Origin: Ifrita kowaldi
Lineage: Eukaryota > Chordata > Aves > Passeriformes > Cinclosomatidae
Direction: 5' to 3'
DNA length: 64,000 bases
Assembly: GCA_013398055.1 (NCBI GenBank)
Contig: VZRS01004052.1
Span: 62,001 to 126,000 of the forward strand
Below the pieces are notes generated by a model. It saw only the letters and a program-made list of their open reading frames with translations, did not search any database and was not told the DNA's origin. Positions 26,551 through 38,158 of the stretch are shown here, piece by piece. The position numbers and the translations under genes were made by a program. Within the stretch, counting starts at the first letter, position 1. The number at the start of each line of letters is the position of its first letter.

Positions 26551-27529
26551 GATTTCCTACACTGAATACTGTATTTATTTTCTCTTCTCCTAGCAGAGGT
26601 AAAGCTGGAATCAAGCTGTGTGGAGATCTCTGACAGCATCAAGACTGTGCAATATTCTGTAATAAGCAGGTCCAGTGCTCACATCCTCAGATATGTTAAG
26701 TCTTACCCAGATCTAAGGTCTAACTCTGCAGTTACTAAAGTTAATGAGGTTCTCCCATCAATGATAGCTGACATCCTGTGGTGTCAGGGACCATTTGTGA
26801 ATGGTCAACAACATTTTTACATTATTAAGTAAGGGCTCCCGTGAAATCACTGGTACCTGGGGTTTTCCTGGGTTATTGTATATGCTGCAGTAACTTGCAC
26901 ATCAACCAAATTCAAGTTTTCACAAAAATAACAGAATGAAGGAGGAGCTGTGAGTTCACCAGAACGCCTCGAGCACATCAGCACACGAGACATGAGAGCA
27001 AGAGAACTGCTCTCAGCAGCTGAAGCATCGAGTCAGTGGGCTGCAAGCAGCTCTGGCTGGTCCTTTGCTTATCATGAAGTAGAAAGTTGTTTGGTTTCTC
27101 TCCCAGTATTTGCTGCCATAGACCTCAAATATAACTTTCTGAAGAGGAAGCATTCCACAGCTGAATCAGTTCCACTCGCCACAAAGGCAAACCTGTCTGC
27201 TTCATAATTGATTTTCCACAGACAATTCATTTAAACTTTTCAAACCCCCCCTGATGGCAGGATTAGAGCTGAGTCTCTACAGTTTGCAGGGCAAGCTTGG
27301 AGCAACATTTCTCTTTCGCAGAGCTCTGCTTAATTGGACAAAGGGGACAGAGTTCAAGGGCAAGCCAACAGAAGGTGTTTTATTTAAACACAGCCCTAAA
27401 GTACCTATAATGAGAAAGCATGTCTCTCACTCCCATGTATAAATGACAGAAGAGATGTTTCAATTCCATTTCCCTCTCTTGGCTCAGTGGCTAACACAGG
27501 AACCTGATGCATTTGATCCTCTAGCATTA
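26551..27529. other. unique non-coding sequence
   Basis: No gene or repeat recognised. Frames of 60-85 codons without domains. Confidence 0.4.
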
Positions 27530-27790
27530 GTTCAGGGAAATGTGTTTATTATGAGTTCCATTATAATATACTTAGCACAGTCCTTTCAAGTGATGACTAG
27601 AGGTTTATTTAGGAACTAATTCAGCACCAGCTACAGTTAAAAAGCTTTCACATGTCAGTGGAAACTGCATTGGATCTTTACTGACGGTTACGGTTAAAAA
27701 TAATCAGTAATGGAGCTGAGGGAAAGCGATTAAACATTTTTACATGCAGCTTATTGGCATAATGAGCATTACTTCTCCCAGTGCATTATT
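27530..27790. promoter_or_regulatory. candidate conserved non-coding element
   Basis: An AT-rich block of complex, non-repetitive words includes 'GTTTATTATGAG' near 27544, 'GACGGTTACGGTTAAAAATAA' around 27682-27702 (with two close GGTTA repeats), 'AAAGCGATTAAAC' near 27723 and 'TTGGCATAATGAGCATTAC' near 27754. It has the look of a developmental enhancer. There is no open frame through it. Confidence 0.35.
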
Positions 27791-28985
27791 GTTTCCGATA
27801 AGTTTTCTTATTAGGATAGGTGGAAAATACCAAACCTCCATGGCTGCTGTAAAAATATGTTTCCTTCTGAAAAAAGTTCAGTTTGGCATTCCAGAACCAG
27901 GAATTCCCAACAGCCACTTGGAAACGTTTTCACTCACATTAGAATACTGAAGCAGCAGTGATAATGAACCCTCTGCCCATCATGGTTTTATGAGGGGATA
28001 AAAAGACTAACGTCTACCTCAAGCTGAAGAATATTCTGTTTTTCACAGTCCAATGATGAGTTCCACTCATCAATTCTGCTGTCCTCCAGGGGAGAAGAGG
28101 TACTGTCCCCACAGGCCTGAGTTCTTCCACTGCTGTATTTGCTGGCCAGACCAGAAAGGAGGAGCAGTACACAGCAGAGATGTTTTAGAACATATTTTAG
28201 ACCCGTTAATAATGCCTGAGGTTCTCAGGCTGAGGGAAAAAAAAGAGATTTGGGAGTTAGTGCCTGGCAAAGCTGACAACCATCTGTAGTAAACACTGAC
28301 TGTAAGCTCTTTATGTTTTGAATGCAGTATACAATGTAAAATGACCAGTATTGAATGAAATTTTCTGCATACAATGAAAATGTCTTAAAAACTGTACTGT
28401 AAATTCACTGAGAAGCACTGCTGTGACAGCAACCAAGGCATTCACATCTCTGTGCTCCATCTGCCCAGACCTCCTCTCCTGGGACACCCCAGTGAGGTTT
28501 TCTTTACATAGGAAACAGAACTAACAGCTTTTCTTTTTACAATACTCAGGACTGCAGGTAAGATAAGGATTCCCACTGTGTTCCTGTGGAATAGATCCCT
28601 TTCCTTAAAGCTTTCTCTCAGAGCAGTGCTCAGCAGCTCGCTGGAGTGCAGGCAGCCAGGATATCTAGGAAGCTTTTTATGTGCCACTGCCGAGGCTGCT
28701 GTCCCTGAGCCACAGTCACCAGCTCCCTGCCACTCTATGAGCTCTCCCCCTGCTTGGCTTGCCCTGGTCCTGGCCAAAGGTCTCTCTCAAACACCTCCAG
28801 TACATTCTGGGAAGCAGCAGTCTCACATCCTTCTCAAGGGTCAGACCTGACCCAGTATCTCCCTCTTTGAAGGCAGATTATTATGGTCAAGGACATATAA
28901 ACAGTTTCCACAAACACACATTCCTCTTTTCCTGTCACTCCCTTTCCTTTCTCTGAATAACTCAATCCCATTTCCCCCACGGAGT
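27791..28985. other. unique non-coding sequence
   Basis: No gene recognised. It runs up to the 5'-truncated start of the next CR1. Confidence 0.4.
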
Positions 28986-29446
28986 CTGGGCAACAGAGCT
29001 GGAGAAGGATCTGGAGCACAAATCTGATGAGGAGCAGCTGAGGGAGCTGGGAAAGGGGCTCAGCCTGGAGAAAAGGAGGCTCAGGGGGGACCTTGTGGCT
29101 CTGCACAACTCCCTGACAGGAGGGGGCAGCCGGGGGGGGTCGGGCTCTGCTCCCAGGGAACAGGGACAGGAGGAGAGGGAACGGCCTCAGGCTGGGCCAG
29201 GGGAGGTTTTGATTGGAAATTAGGGAAAAATTCTTTACCAAAAGGGCTGCCAATCATTGGAACTGGGTGCTCAGGAGCGGGCACCAGACGTGGTGGAGTC
29301 ACCATCCCTGGAGGGATTTAAAAGATCTGCAGATGTGGCCCTTAGGGACATGGTTCACTGGTGGACTTGGCAATGCTGAGCTAACAGTTAGACTTGATGA
29401 TCTTATGGGTCTTTTCCAAACTAAACAGTTCTATAATTCTATGATT
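28986..29446 (+). repeat. CR1 LINE fragment, ~460 bp, young
   Basis: The block reads in order as the CR1 3' half: 'GATCTGGAGCACAAATC', 'GAGGAGCAGCTGAGGGAGC', 'CAGCCTGGAGAAAAGGAGGC', 'GACCTTGTGGCTCTGCAC', 'GGAGGTTTTGATTGGAAATT', 'GGTGGAGTCACCATCCCTGG', 'CTTAGGGACATGG' and 'GACTTGATGATCTTATGGG', ending in 'TTCTATAATTCTATGATT'. Open frames of 139 and 74 codons on the minus strand are readings of this repeat. Confidence 0.95.
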
Positions 29447-32400
29447 TCACATTAGAATGACAAGTTTTTAAATAGACTGTAAGTGTCCTTAATCACCCAG
29501 GCTAAACAGCACTAGGCACAACTTCAAGGTGACTCCAGCAGCTCTGCTCAAAATCTGCATTTTCCTCTTGCTTAGATTAATTCATACTTTAATTGCTCAT
29601 ATCATTGAGGTGCTAGAGAAGGGAGCACTTTCATTCCTTTGATCTCCTGCTTCCAATACACGCAGGCAATGTTGGACATCAGGCAAACCTTCAGAATTGC
29701 TCTGCTTCAGGCTAAAGCACAAGGCACGAGTGTGGAATGGCCAAAACCACACAGCGTGGGTGGCAGCAAGGCCTGGGGACAGGCCACCTCATGCTTCTCC
29801 TGTTCTCCCAAACATTTCATTGCTTATAACACTACCAAAACAAGAGAGCCTTCATCTGTTTATCAAAATTGGAACCAGGAAGATGCATGAAGGCTCCTTG
29901 CCAACGCCCACCCCAAGGTCAGAGCCCTGCACATGGTCTGTGCCCTCTTGCCACTGGCAGTGGGTGGCTGTGGCCCTGAGTGTCCCATCCTCCACATGGA
30001 GCTAAACCAACTAACAAAATACCTCTTCATACATAAAAACCAGTTGGTAAGCCACTGCTTTACGATGGGGACAAACAGGAATGGATCACACCACAAAAAA
30101 TATTTGGGAAAGGGAGTATGAGACCTTTAGTTCTTGCCACAGCACATCAGTGAGGAGCTGTCAGGGAAGCTGGAAGGACAAAAATTCAAAGCCACAAAAA
30201 GAAATATTTTTATACTGTGATTAGCCTACAGCACTCATTGACATGGGATGCTCCTGAAGGAAAAGCAAAAAGACTTTAAAAGGTGTTGGAAATACACATG
30301 CCCATCATGGCTGTCTAAAGTCAATGGCTCTCAAAACGGAGGAAGGGATCTTAAAATATCCCTTCAGTGGGGGTTCCTGTGAGGTGTTTGCTCCTCATCT
30401 GTCTGTCAGGGGTTTCAACACTCACAGTCTCAGGTATCTGCTCCTGATGCCTGTCAGGGAGAAGCCCCTGAGCTGGAGCTGCTGCTGGTGCAGCCTGGAT
30501 GGTTCTCTGTTGCTGATGAGGACTGATGTCAGCAACAGCTCATGCTGCTTAGCACTAGCACCAGCCGGGCCATCAACATCTTAAAAAAACCCCACAAAAA
30601 CACCACCACCAGAAAAAAGCCCAAACAAAAAAAGACCCAAACAAATATTGCATTTTTCACTCAGACAAGCTAAGTACAACTCTCTTTTATATCCTTTTTC
30701 TTCTGTTTGTCCAGGTAGTGTAGCCCCCTGAGGGCCCTCCACTGAGGATGTGAGCATATCCCTTGGCAAGTGAAGCCTGATAATTTCTGCAAAAAAGGTA
30801 TTCTTGGCTCAAACCCTAATGTTTCTATGTTAAGAAAGGAGGTTTTGCACCAAGCCCTGTGTGCACAAGCTATTTCTCCACCTTTCAAAGCCCCACTGAA
30901 GGTGTACATGGCAGCAAAAGCACTCAGGCTCTAGACATGGGGACAGCAGTGGGGCACAGTCTGTCCCTGCACTGGGACAAGTCCTTTGGAGCTGCTGCTG
31001 CCCCTGGAATTTCCTCTGCCCCTGTCCTCCTTTCAGCTGTGCAGAAGGTCCTTCACACCAGCCCGTCACCTTCCTCCCTGCCAGACCAGTTTGTCCAACT
31101 TCAGATTTGCATTTCCTCCTTTAATTGGATTAGTGACAGCTGCTGTTATCTGAGAAAATCTAAATTGTCTCTTCCTGTGTTAATGTATCACTGTACTATG
31201 TGTGTGGGGATTAGAGAACAAGATGGATTTATTAATACACTTCTAATTAAAGAGACAGATCTACTGTTCCAGTGGCTTTTGGTGAAGAGGTTGTAGCAGG
31301 TTTTGGAGGTGGAGAGGACAGCCACAGGTTGTCACTGCTAATCACAAGCCACAATTGGGGTCTGACTGAGGCTAAGTACTCTTACCTAGGATTTTTAAGT
31401 TATAATTGCTCAAGCCTCTAGCATCACACTCTCTAATGGTTTTGTCTTAAGGGTAACTTGGCACTTAAAAAATCACCAGGCAGTTTGTAAAATGCTAGTG
31501 AAAGATTTTGTAAACTAAGCCTAATTACAGCAACAAGAGACCTGTCTGCAAGAAGCTGTGATCTGAATGCTGATGCCCCAAAGAATTACTCTCATTTACT
31601 CTTCCTAAGAGTGCAACTTCAAAAAAAAGTCCTTGTACATACTCTTCTTATCTCATAACTTATGCCAGGAACTCAGAGGGGCTCCCAGCCTCTCTTTACA
31701 AAATGCAACACAACAACTTGTCTCCTTTCTGTACAGCAGAGAACTGGGACTGGCCAGGAATGGCACTGCACTCTTTTCACAACCACAGCCCAATCAGCAT
31801 CCTGAAACCCCACAGAGAAAAAGCACAAGGAAAAAGAAAGTCCAAATATACTCATGTGTTACACCCCAAAACAGGTCACGTTTTTGGAGAGGAGAATGCC
31901 TGATCTGGTGTGGCCATTCTTACACAGTTAAGTTTATGTGGGGGGTATTAACATCTCCATGGGATGAGCCAATAAGGAATTCTATTAGACGGAACTGAGG
32001 AAGAGCTTTCTTCTTGCCCCCACCTTTTAATCTAATTCCTTTGGCCCTGACTTACCTCAATATCAACACAGTATTAGTGGGATACAGACAGAACACATGA
32101 ATAAAGCTCCTCCAGGGAGATGAGGTGCTCAGCTGTTCCAGGAGGGCCACTGTAGTCTCCAGTGTTCAGGAGAGCAATATTCACACTTTAGGAATACTGG
32201 GGGGGTGGTGAGGCTCAGGAGGCTGAGATGTGGGAGTTTATAGACTGGAAATCTCAATCCACTGAAATCATCAGCAGTCTCTTCATGGACTTGATCTTTG
32301 TCTTTGGATCAGACCTGGATCCTCAGCAGACATAAATCCCTGCATCTCTGCTGAAGTCACACAACTATGCCAGCTGAGGTCAGCTGATGTTCCTGCCCTT

Positions 32401-33915
32401 TCTCTCCACAGTAATTCAACATGCATAACTGCCTGCAAAAGCATTTGCTGACAACAGCCTTCTCCTCTCAAATGAACTACTTCTCCTGCCTTCCCAGGTT
32501 CTACATCTTCTCTAATAGTGTCTTACTCTAGGTGGATTATCCATCACCATAAAATCATTTATTCTTTCAGACACTGTTAATTTTAGTGAGGCTGGCATGG
32601 ATTAACAAGCCATTGATCCACATTTACAGATACAGTAAACAACTCTTGATTTCCTTCAGTGTCTACACATAGCATGCTAAGTAGCTCCAGCCAATGCTGC
32701 ACGCTGGACACACGCCCACCTCGTTACTACAAGATATCCAAACCTGTCCTGCAAGGTTATCACTGTACACTTCCCTGCAGAGGAAGAGAAACTCAGAGCT
32801 TATTGGTATGAACAGACCTGCAGGATATCTTGATTTCCTGTAGTCATTTCAAATAAATCAACAAGATTCAGGTTTCAGTTATCACTTTGTAAAGCTTATT
32901 CATCATTCCAGTAAAAGCCTAAAGAAAACAAAATGCTTTTTATTGTGGATTCTTTCTTTTATTGGTGGTTAAAAGATTAGGGGTGCCCAGACTATTGTTA
33001 CAATGGAAGAAGAGATGGTCCCCAGCTTGACCTCAGCTAATTTTGCTGTTGGGAAGCTTACTGCAGTACTCACTGGTAGCTCACATTTATGGCAGCAAAA
33101 CCAGATGGAGACTCCCAAACCCAAAGTTGCTATTCAAAACATAAAAAGAAAAATAATCCTTCAAACACTTCTGAACTACCTGGCCCTAACCAGCATGCTC
33201 CATGCACCTTTCAATAGATGCCTGAATTTAGCCTGTATGAATCACCCTAGGGTGAATCTCTACCCAGCCTTGATGTGTAAATTACGCACTTTTCAGCATG
33301 GGAAAGAGGCAGGTCCTGGAATGAGAAGCTAACCTGCGACTCCAAGCATGAGTGATCCAGTCAGTCCTGTCTTACAGGGCAAGGACGGTTCTCAAAACAT
33401 CATATCATCAATCTCTCTAGTTATTTGACTGTATCTGACTGTAATGTTTCCAAGACACTGCCCCAGCTGCAGGGCTTCCCAAGGCTGGCTGTTCCAGGCC
33501 TCACCATTTATTCCTCACAGCAGCAATCTGCATCTCCTTAGCTGCAGTATAAAACCTAAACATCTTTGTTCTATCTCCTGCAGATAACAAGGACAAACTA
33601 CTTTCTTCCCCTTCTAAAGTTGCCTCCTCTTCCCTTAATCCTGCTCTGTCTTAACTACCTCCTCTTCCACAGACTCCTCATGCTTCTGCTCCTCACTGAT
33701 AACAACAGGACAACAGGGCTGTGCGTCCCTTCCTCCGAGAGACAAACACATTTAGAACATTATGAGTTCCAGAAATGACTGTAGGCAGTATGAGTTTTTT
33801 CAAGGTACTTTGAAGTGATGGATAGCATTGCCAATTGTAAATTTAGCCTAATCATTGGAAAACAAGGGCATTTCCCTCAAAACAGATTCAAGTGGTCTTC
33901 TGCATCACCCCCAAA
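29447..33915. other. unique non-coding sequence with an A/C-rich patch
   Basis: No gene recognised. A low-complexity A/C-rich patch (blocks of A interrupted by CCC, CACCACCACC and CAAAC) lies at about 30578-30648. The longest frame (145 codons, plus, 30859-31296) has no recognisable domain. Confidence 0.4.
30578..30648. repeat. A/C-rich low-complexity sequence
   Basis: A-runs alternate with short C-runs over about 70 bases. No clear tandem unit. Confidence 0.8.
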
Positions 33916-34262
33916 CCACAGAATCCCAGAATGGTTCAGGAAGGGACCCCAGAGGGTCCCCGGTGCCACCTCCCTGCTCAGGCAGGGCCATCCCAGAGCA
34001 CAGGGCACAGGATTGTGTCCAGAGGGCTCTGCAATATCCCCACTGAGGGAGACTCCAGCCCCTCCCTGGGCAGCCTGTTCAGGGCTGGGCACTGCCCAGG
34101 GCAGCAGTTCTGCCTCCTGTGCAGGGCAATTGCTGGGCTCAGGCCCTGCCCGTGGCTCTGGTGCCACTGCTGGGCACCCCCGAGAAGAACGTGGTGCACC
34201 ACCTGGCACACTCCCTTCACACACAGATAGACACTGAAGTCATCACCAAAAGCCACCCCAAG
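33916..34262 (-). repeat. CR1 LINE fragment, minus strand
   Basis: On the plus strand it opens with 'CACAGAATCCCAGAATGG' (the complement of the CR1 3' tail), then 'GAAGGGACCCCAGAGGG', 'CCACCTCCCTGCTCAGGCAG', 'AGGATTGTGTCCAGAGGG', 'CTCCCTGGGCAGCCTG' and 'GGGCACCCCCGAGAAG'. It fades out near 34262. It is inverted relative to the CR1 that follows 35 bases away and belongs to a different sequence variant. Confidence 0.93.
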
Positions 34263-34297
34263 GTGTGCTGTTAACAACAGTGTTCCACCATTCCTCC

Positions 34298-34503
34298 CTG
34301 GGAGGGTGGGCAGGCCCTGGCACAGGGTGCCCAGAGCAGCTGTGGCTGCCCCTGGATCCCTGGCAGTGCCCAAGGCCAGGTTGGACAGGGCTTGGAGCAG
34401 CCTGGGACAGTGGAAGGTGTCCCTGCCCATGGCAGGGGGTGGGACAAGATGAGCTCTAACACTGCTTCCAACCTAAACCATTTTATGATTCTATGATGAT
34501 TCT
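34298..34503 (+). repeat. CR1 LINE 3' end fragment
   Basis: Contains 'GCACAGGGTGCCCAGAGCAG', 'CAGTGCCCAAGGCCAGG', 'TTGGACAGGGCTTGGAGCAG', 'GTCCCTGCCCATGGCAGGGG' and 'TTCCAACCTAAACCATTTTA', ending in 'TGATTCTATGATGATTCTGA'. It is 5'-truncated to about 206 bp. With its minus-strand neighbour it forms a head-to-head pair. Confidence 0.95.
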
Positions 34504-36080
34504 GAGATCGTGAGCTAAAGTCGGGAGGCCAGGCTATGAAACTGAGTAATTGGAAACTTCTATGCGAATATGCCACTTGATTGGACATATTCTACTGCTT
34601 CTTTAGCTGCTACATTGAGAGGACAGAGCAGCAGAGGGGCCCTATGTGTGATGCAGAGCGACCACCAGCACAAAAGGGGATGTGAGCGGGGTCCCAGTGC
34701 ATGGACCGCGTGGCACACACGCTGCAGCAGGACCAAGGAACAGACAGCTACAGCTGCTGCCTTCTAGCCACACGTGTGTTCTGACATGCAATACAAACAG
34801 CAATTTCTCCTTTGCCTAATTAAAAGATGTTAATTTAAGTCTGGGTTTTGATGTTTGCCTAAAGAAGCACTATTACTTCTGCTTTCACAGTACAAAACAA
34901 AAATCTCAAATAAGCTCCAAAGACCAGGGCCTTGGGTTTGGGATCACTAAACAAACAAACTGGCTTTGACTTCCTGGGATTTACGTATCATAAAAACCTG
35001 GTGCTTGTTACATTCTCAGAAGGCAAATTCTTGAGTTTCAGGAGAACCACTACGGAACAGAACTGTAGCTCCTGCCTTCATCTCCAACAGTGAGCGGACA
35101 TGTGCTGAGACCAGACTCAATGAATTTTAGACATTTAAGCAATTTAGATGTCCATGTATCCAGAAGGTGCAGAACAATCCACAAAACTGGATGCTCTGCA
35201 TTTTTTAAGCATTTAAGTGAGGCACTTAAATTTCAGCAACCTGGCTCCCCATATAACCTACACCAGTCAGCAGAACTGGCCTGTCCTCCTCCTTCCCCAG
35301 GCTATGGAGGGATCTCCATGGTACCCACATTCCTAACTTAACTGTTCCAGTTCTGAGGAGATAAATCTGATTTTAATTGCAGCTGATTCTTGAAACAACC
35401 TGAGGGGTGCACCTCTTTTCTCTGAATCCATTCAGTTCCAAGAGAAAGGGAATTACTACAAGGACTAGCAAAGGTGAGTAGCTGCCACACGTGACACATG
35501 GGCTTGCAAAACAGGCTTAAACAGACACCTGGGAAGCATTTGAGAGGACACAAGCCCAGAGAAGGAGTCTCTAGCTATTGTTCCTTTCTCCTTACTCCTT
35601 TATGCTGCAAGACATGCAGAGAAGAGGGGTAAATGGGGATCTTGTGTGTTCAATAAGGAGTGGAGTCAGGAGGTAAATGTGCAGGGGGCACTCAACACAG
35701 CTGTCACAAGGGCTGTGGATACACCCAACCCCTGTCACATCTACAGCATCACTGTGTGGGCAGTTTGGAGGTGCCCTAAGAGCAGCCCCCGAGTGCCAGG
35801 GGGTGGTGAGCCCAAGGCTCTCCCCAGCAGTTTGCACAGGAGGGACCTGCCAGGGCATCCTGCAGTGTTAAACAAGCTCCTTAATCAGCATAGAATTCTA
35901 TTCCATCATATTCTGTCTTCTCCTCAAATGAAGGAAAGCAGGATAAGAAACAGACTACTTTATATTCAGGGCTCCAATAACCAACACTGTAGGATATATC
36001 ATTATCAGAGGGCAAGGAAAGGGAGAAAGAAGCTAAATCTTGGTATTACTAAATGCAAAATATAAAAACATTTGAAGTGA
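34504..36080. other. unique non-coding sequence
   Basis: No gene recognised. Around 35118-35245 words such as 'AGACATTTAAGC', 'AAGCATTTAAGTG' and 'AGGCACTTAAATTTC' recur, possibly an old unidentified repeat. Confidence 0.4.
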
Positions 36081-36218
36081 CACCTTCCTGAATAGAGCTT
36101 TTAAATTATTCACAGTCAATGCAATACAATCCACAACTAATTACAATCGATACATGCAAGTGAAAGTAACGATAATCATAATTACTTTGCACTTATATAC
36201 TGTAGTAATTTTCATCTG
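36081..36218. promoter_or_regulatory. candidate conserved non-coding element beside a MIR-like relic
   Basis: AT-rich, with TAATTA at 36138-36143 and 36179-36184 and a retained CpG in 'ACAATCGATACATGC'. It runs straight into the SINE-like relic at 36219. The two could be one ancient element, part of it under constraint. Confidence 0.3.
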
Positions 36219-36340
36219 AAGACCTCAAAGTCTTTATAAACATTAATTAATCCTCCCATTGCCCTCCTGTGGTAACTGTTACCATAATTCTCATTTTAGA
36301 GACAGGTAAACTGGGGTTCAGAGGTTAAGTGGTTTGCTTG
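36219..36340 (-). repeat. ancient MIR/core-SINE-like relic
   Basis: The plus strand reads 'CAAAGTCTTTATAAACATTA', 'ATTAATCCTCCCATTGCCC', 'CCTGTGGTAACTGTTACC', 'ATAATTCTCATTTTAGAGAC', 'AGGTAAACTGGGGTTCAGAG' and 'GTTAAGTGGTTTGCTTG'. This is the reverse complement of the 3' half of a MIR-type element, whose hallmark is a 'CATTTTACAGAT...GAAACTGAGGC...GAGGTTAAGT' block. The match is diverged, as expected for an amniote-age copy. A related L2/CR1-type tail cannot be ruled out by eye. Confidence 0.6.
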
Positions 36341-36445
36341 TTGTAACATTTTGGCAGGGCAGGTGGGATTGATTAGCCCTCACCACTCCTGGTTGCAGGT
36401 GTTGGGGCTGTGGGAGGAGAAGGGTGCAGGGCATTGAGGCACTGA

Positions 36446-37301
36446 AGAACAAGACTGACAGAAACACTTCACTTACACTACTCCAAAGACAGGACTGTAT
36501 TTATAGCCCCCCACACTGTGCTAGTTCCACTGCTGAGATCCATACATTGACCCCAGAAACACTGACACAGATTTTAAGGTTTGATTTTGCCTTCTGCAGA
36601 GTTACTTTATTTTCTTCTTTTGTTTTGTTTCTTCACATAAAATAGAATCATAAAATTTTGTCTCGGAGACAGGTTTGAAGAGAAGACAGAAAATACCAGA
36701 ATAACTACTGTTACCAGCTTTGGCTAATAAAGATGGGTTTTTTTTTAATTTTGAAAATGCAAAGTGAAAGGACATGGTGCATCTCTGGGAAACAGGGCTG
36801 AATTTACAAAGCTTTTCAGGCACATGGGCCCAAATTAAGCCAACCAAGCTAGTCCTGTGCCTTCTGATTTCTGTACAGAGCCTCCAGGTCTCAAGAAGGC
36901 TTCACTACTGGCTAACGGCAAGCGCAGGAATTGAGGTAATTTGGGCCAGGTACATCTGGGGAGCAGACACCTCTGGGCTTCACGAGTTAGGTATCTATTT
37001 CCCACTGACATTCTATTAAATTTTGAGACTATGGAGGAAAAAAAAAACCATTTATATGGGGCTTGTGATATCTTGATCTGTATCAGAATAGTGTAGTCAG
37101 CAGGACCAAGCAGTGACCATCCCCCTGTGCTGGGCACTGGTGAGGCTGTACCTCAAATGCTGCATCCAGTTCTGGGCCCCATACTTTAAAAAGGACATTG
37201 AGATGCTGGGGCATGTCCAGAGAAGAGCATCGAGGGTTATGAAGGGTCCAGAAGAAAAGTCTGTTGAGGAACAGCCAAGGGAGCTGGGTCTCTTTAGTCT
37301 T
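36446..37301 (+). repeat. copy 1 of an exact 856-bp duplication (assembly artefact)
   Basis: Every base compared from 36446 to 37301 recurs 857 positions later, including a T9 and an A10 homopolymer. Copy 1 stops exactly at the single N at 37302 and copy 2 starts exactly after it. Two overlapping contigs placed end to end with a minimum-size gap would give this pattern. The true genome probably holds one copy. Confidence 0.93.
37093..37301 (+). repeat. CR1 LINE fragment, cut off at the N
   Basis: The CR1 begins near 'GTAGTCAGCAGGACC' and includes 'CTGGGCACTGGTGAGGCTG', 'CCAGTTCTGGGCCCC' and 'AAAGGACATTGAGATGCTGG'. It breaks off at 'CTCTTTAGTCTT' before the N. The complete version is in copy 2, so this piece is part of the duplicated artefact rather than a separate insertion. 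Confidence 0.9.
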
Positions 37302-37302
37302 N
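37302..37302. other. single-N contig join
   Basis: One N sits exactly between the two identical 856-bp copies. A one-base gap is a common placeholder when the estimated gap is zero or negative, meaning the contigs overlap. Confidence 0.95.
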
Positions 37303-38158
37303 AGAACAAGACTGACAGAAACACTTCACTTACACTACTCCAAAGACAGGACTGTATTTATAGCCCCCCACACTGTGCTAGTTCCACTGCTGAGATCCAT
37401 ACATTGACCCCAGAAACACTGACACAGATTTTAAGGTTTGATTTTGCCTTCTGCAGAGTTACTTTATTTTCTTCTTTTGTTTTGTTTCTTCACATAAAAT
37501 AGAATCATAAAATTTTGTCTCGGAGACAGGTTTGAAGAGAAGACAGAAAATACCAGAATAACTACTGTTACCAGCTTTGGCTAATAAAGATGGGTTTTTT
37601 TTTAATTTTGAAAATGCAAAGTGAAAGGACATGGTGCATCTCTGGGAAACAGGGCTGAATTTACAAAGCTTTTCAGGCACATGGGCCCAAATTAAGCCAA
37701 CCAAGCTAGTCCTGTGCCTTCTGATTTCTGTACAGAGCCTCCAGGTCTCAAGAAGGCTTCACTACTGGCTAACGGCAAGCGCAGGAATTGAGGTAATTTG
37801 GGCCAGGTACATCTGGGGAGCAGACACCTCTGGGCTTCACGAGTTAGGTATCTATTTCCCACTGACATTCTATTAAATTTTGAGACTATGGAGGAAAAAA
37901 AAAACCATTTATATGGGGCTTGTGATATCTTGATCTGTATCAGAATAGTGTAGTCAGCAGGACCAAGCAGTGACCATCCCCCTGTGCTGGGCACTGGTGA
38001 GGCTGTACCTCAAATGCTGCATCCAGTTCTGGGCCCCATACTTTAAAAAGGACATTGAGATGCTGGGGCATGTCCAGAGAAGAGCATCGAGGGTTATGAA
38101 GGGTCCAGAAGAAAAGTCTGTTGAGGAACAGCCAAGGGAGCTGGGTCTCTTTAGTCTT
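37303..38158 (+). repeat. copy 2 of the exact 856-bp duplication
   Basis: Identical by eye to 36446-37301. After 38158 the CR1 continues without interruption, so this copy joins the true right flank, while copy 1 joins the true left flank. Confidence 0.93.

Noticed and set aside
33815..34459. Several frames of 100-150 codons on both strands
   Set aside because: All are readings of the two CR1 fragments at 33916-34262 and 34298-34503.
23312..35245. Similar 'GGCACTTAAAT'-type words near 23312-23360 and 35118-35245 as two copies of an unknown ancient repeat
   Set aside because: Shared words are short and AT-rich. I could not line up more than about 15 bases between them.
37113..37502. 129-codon frame crossing the N at 37302
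   Set aside because: It joins two contig ends across an artificial junction and reads CR1 on one side. It does not exist in the genome.
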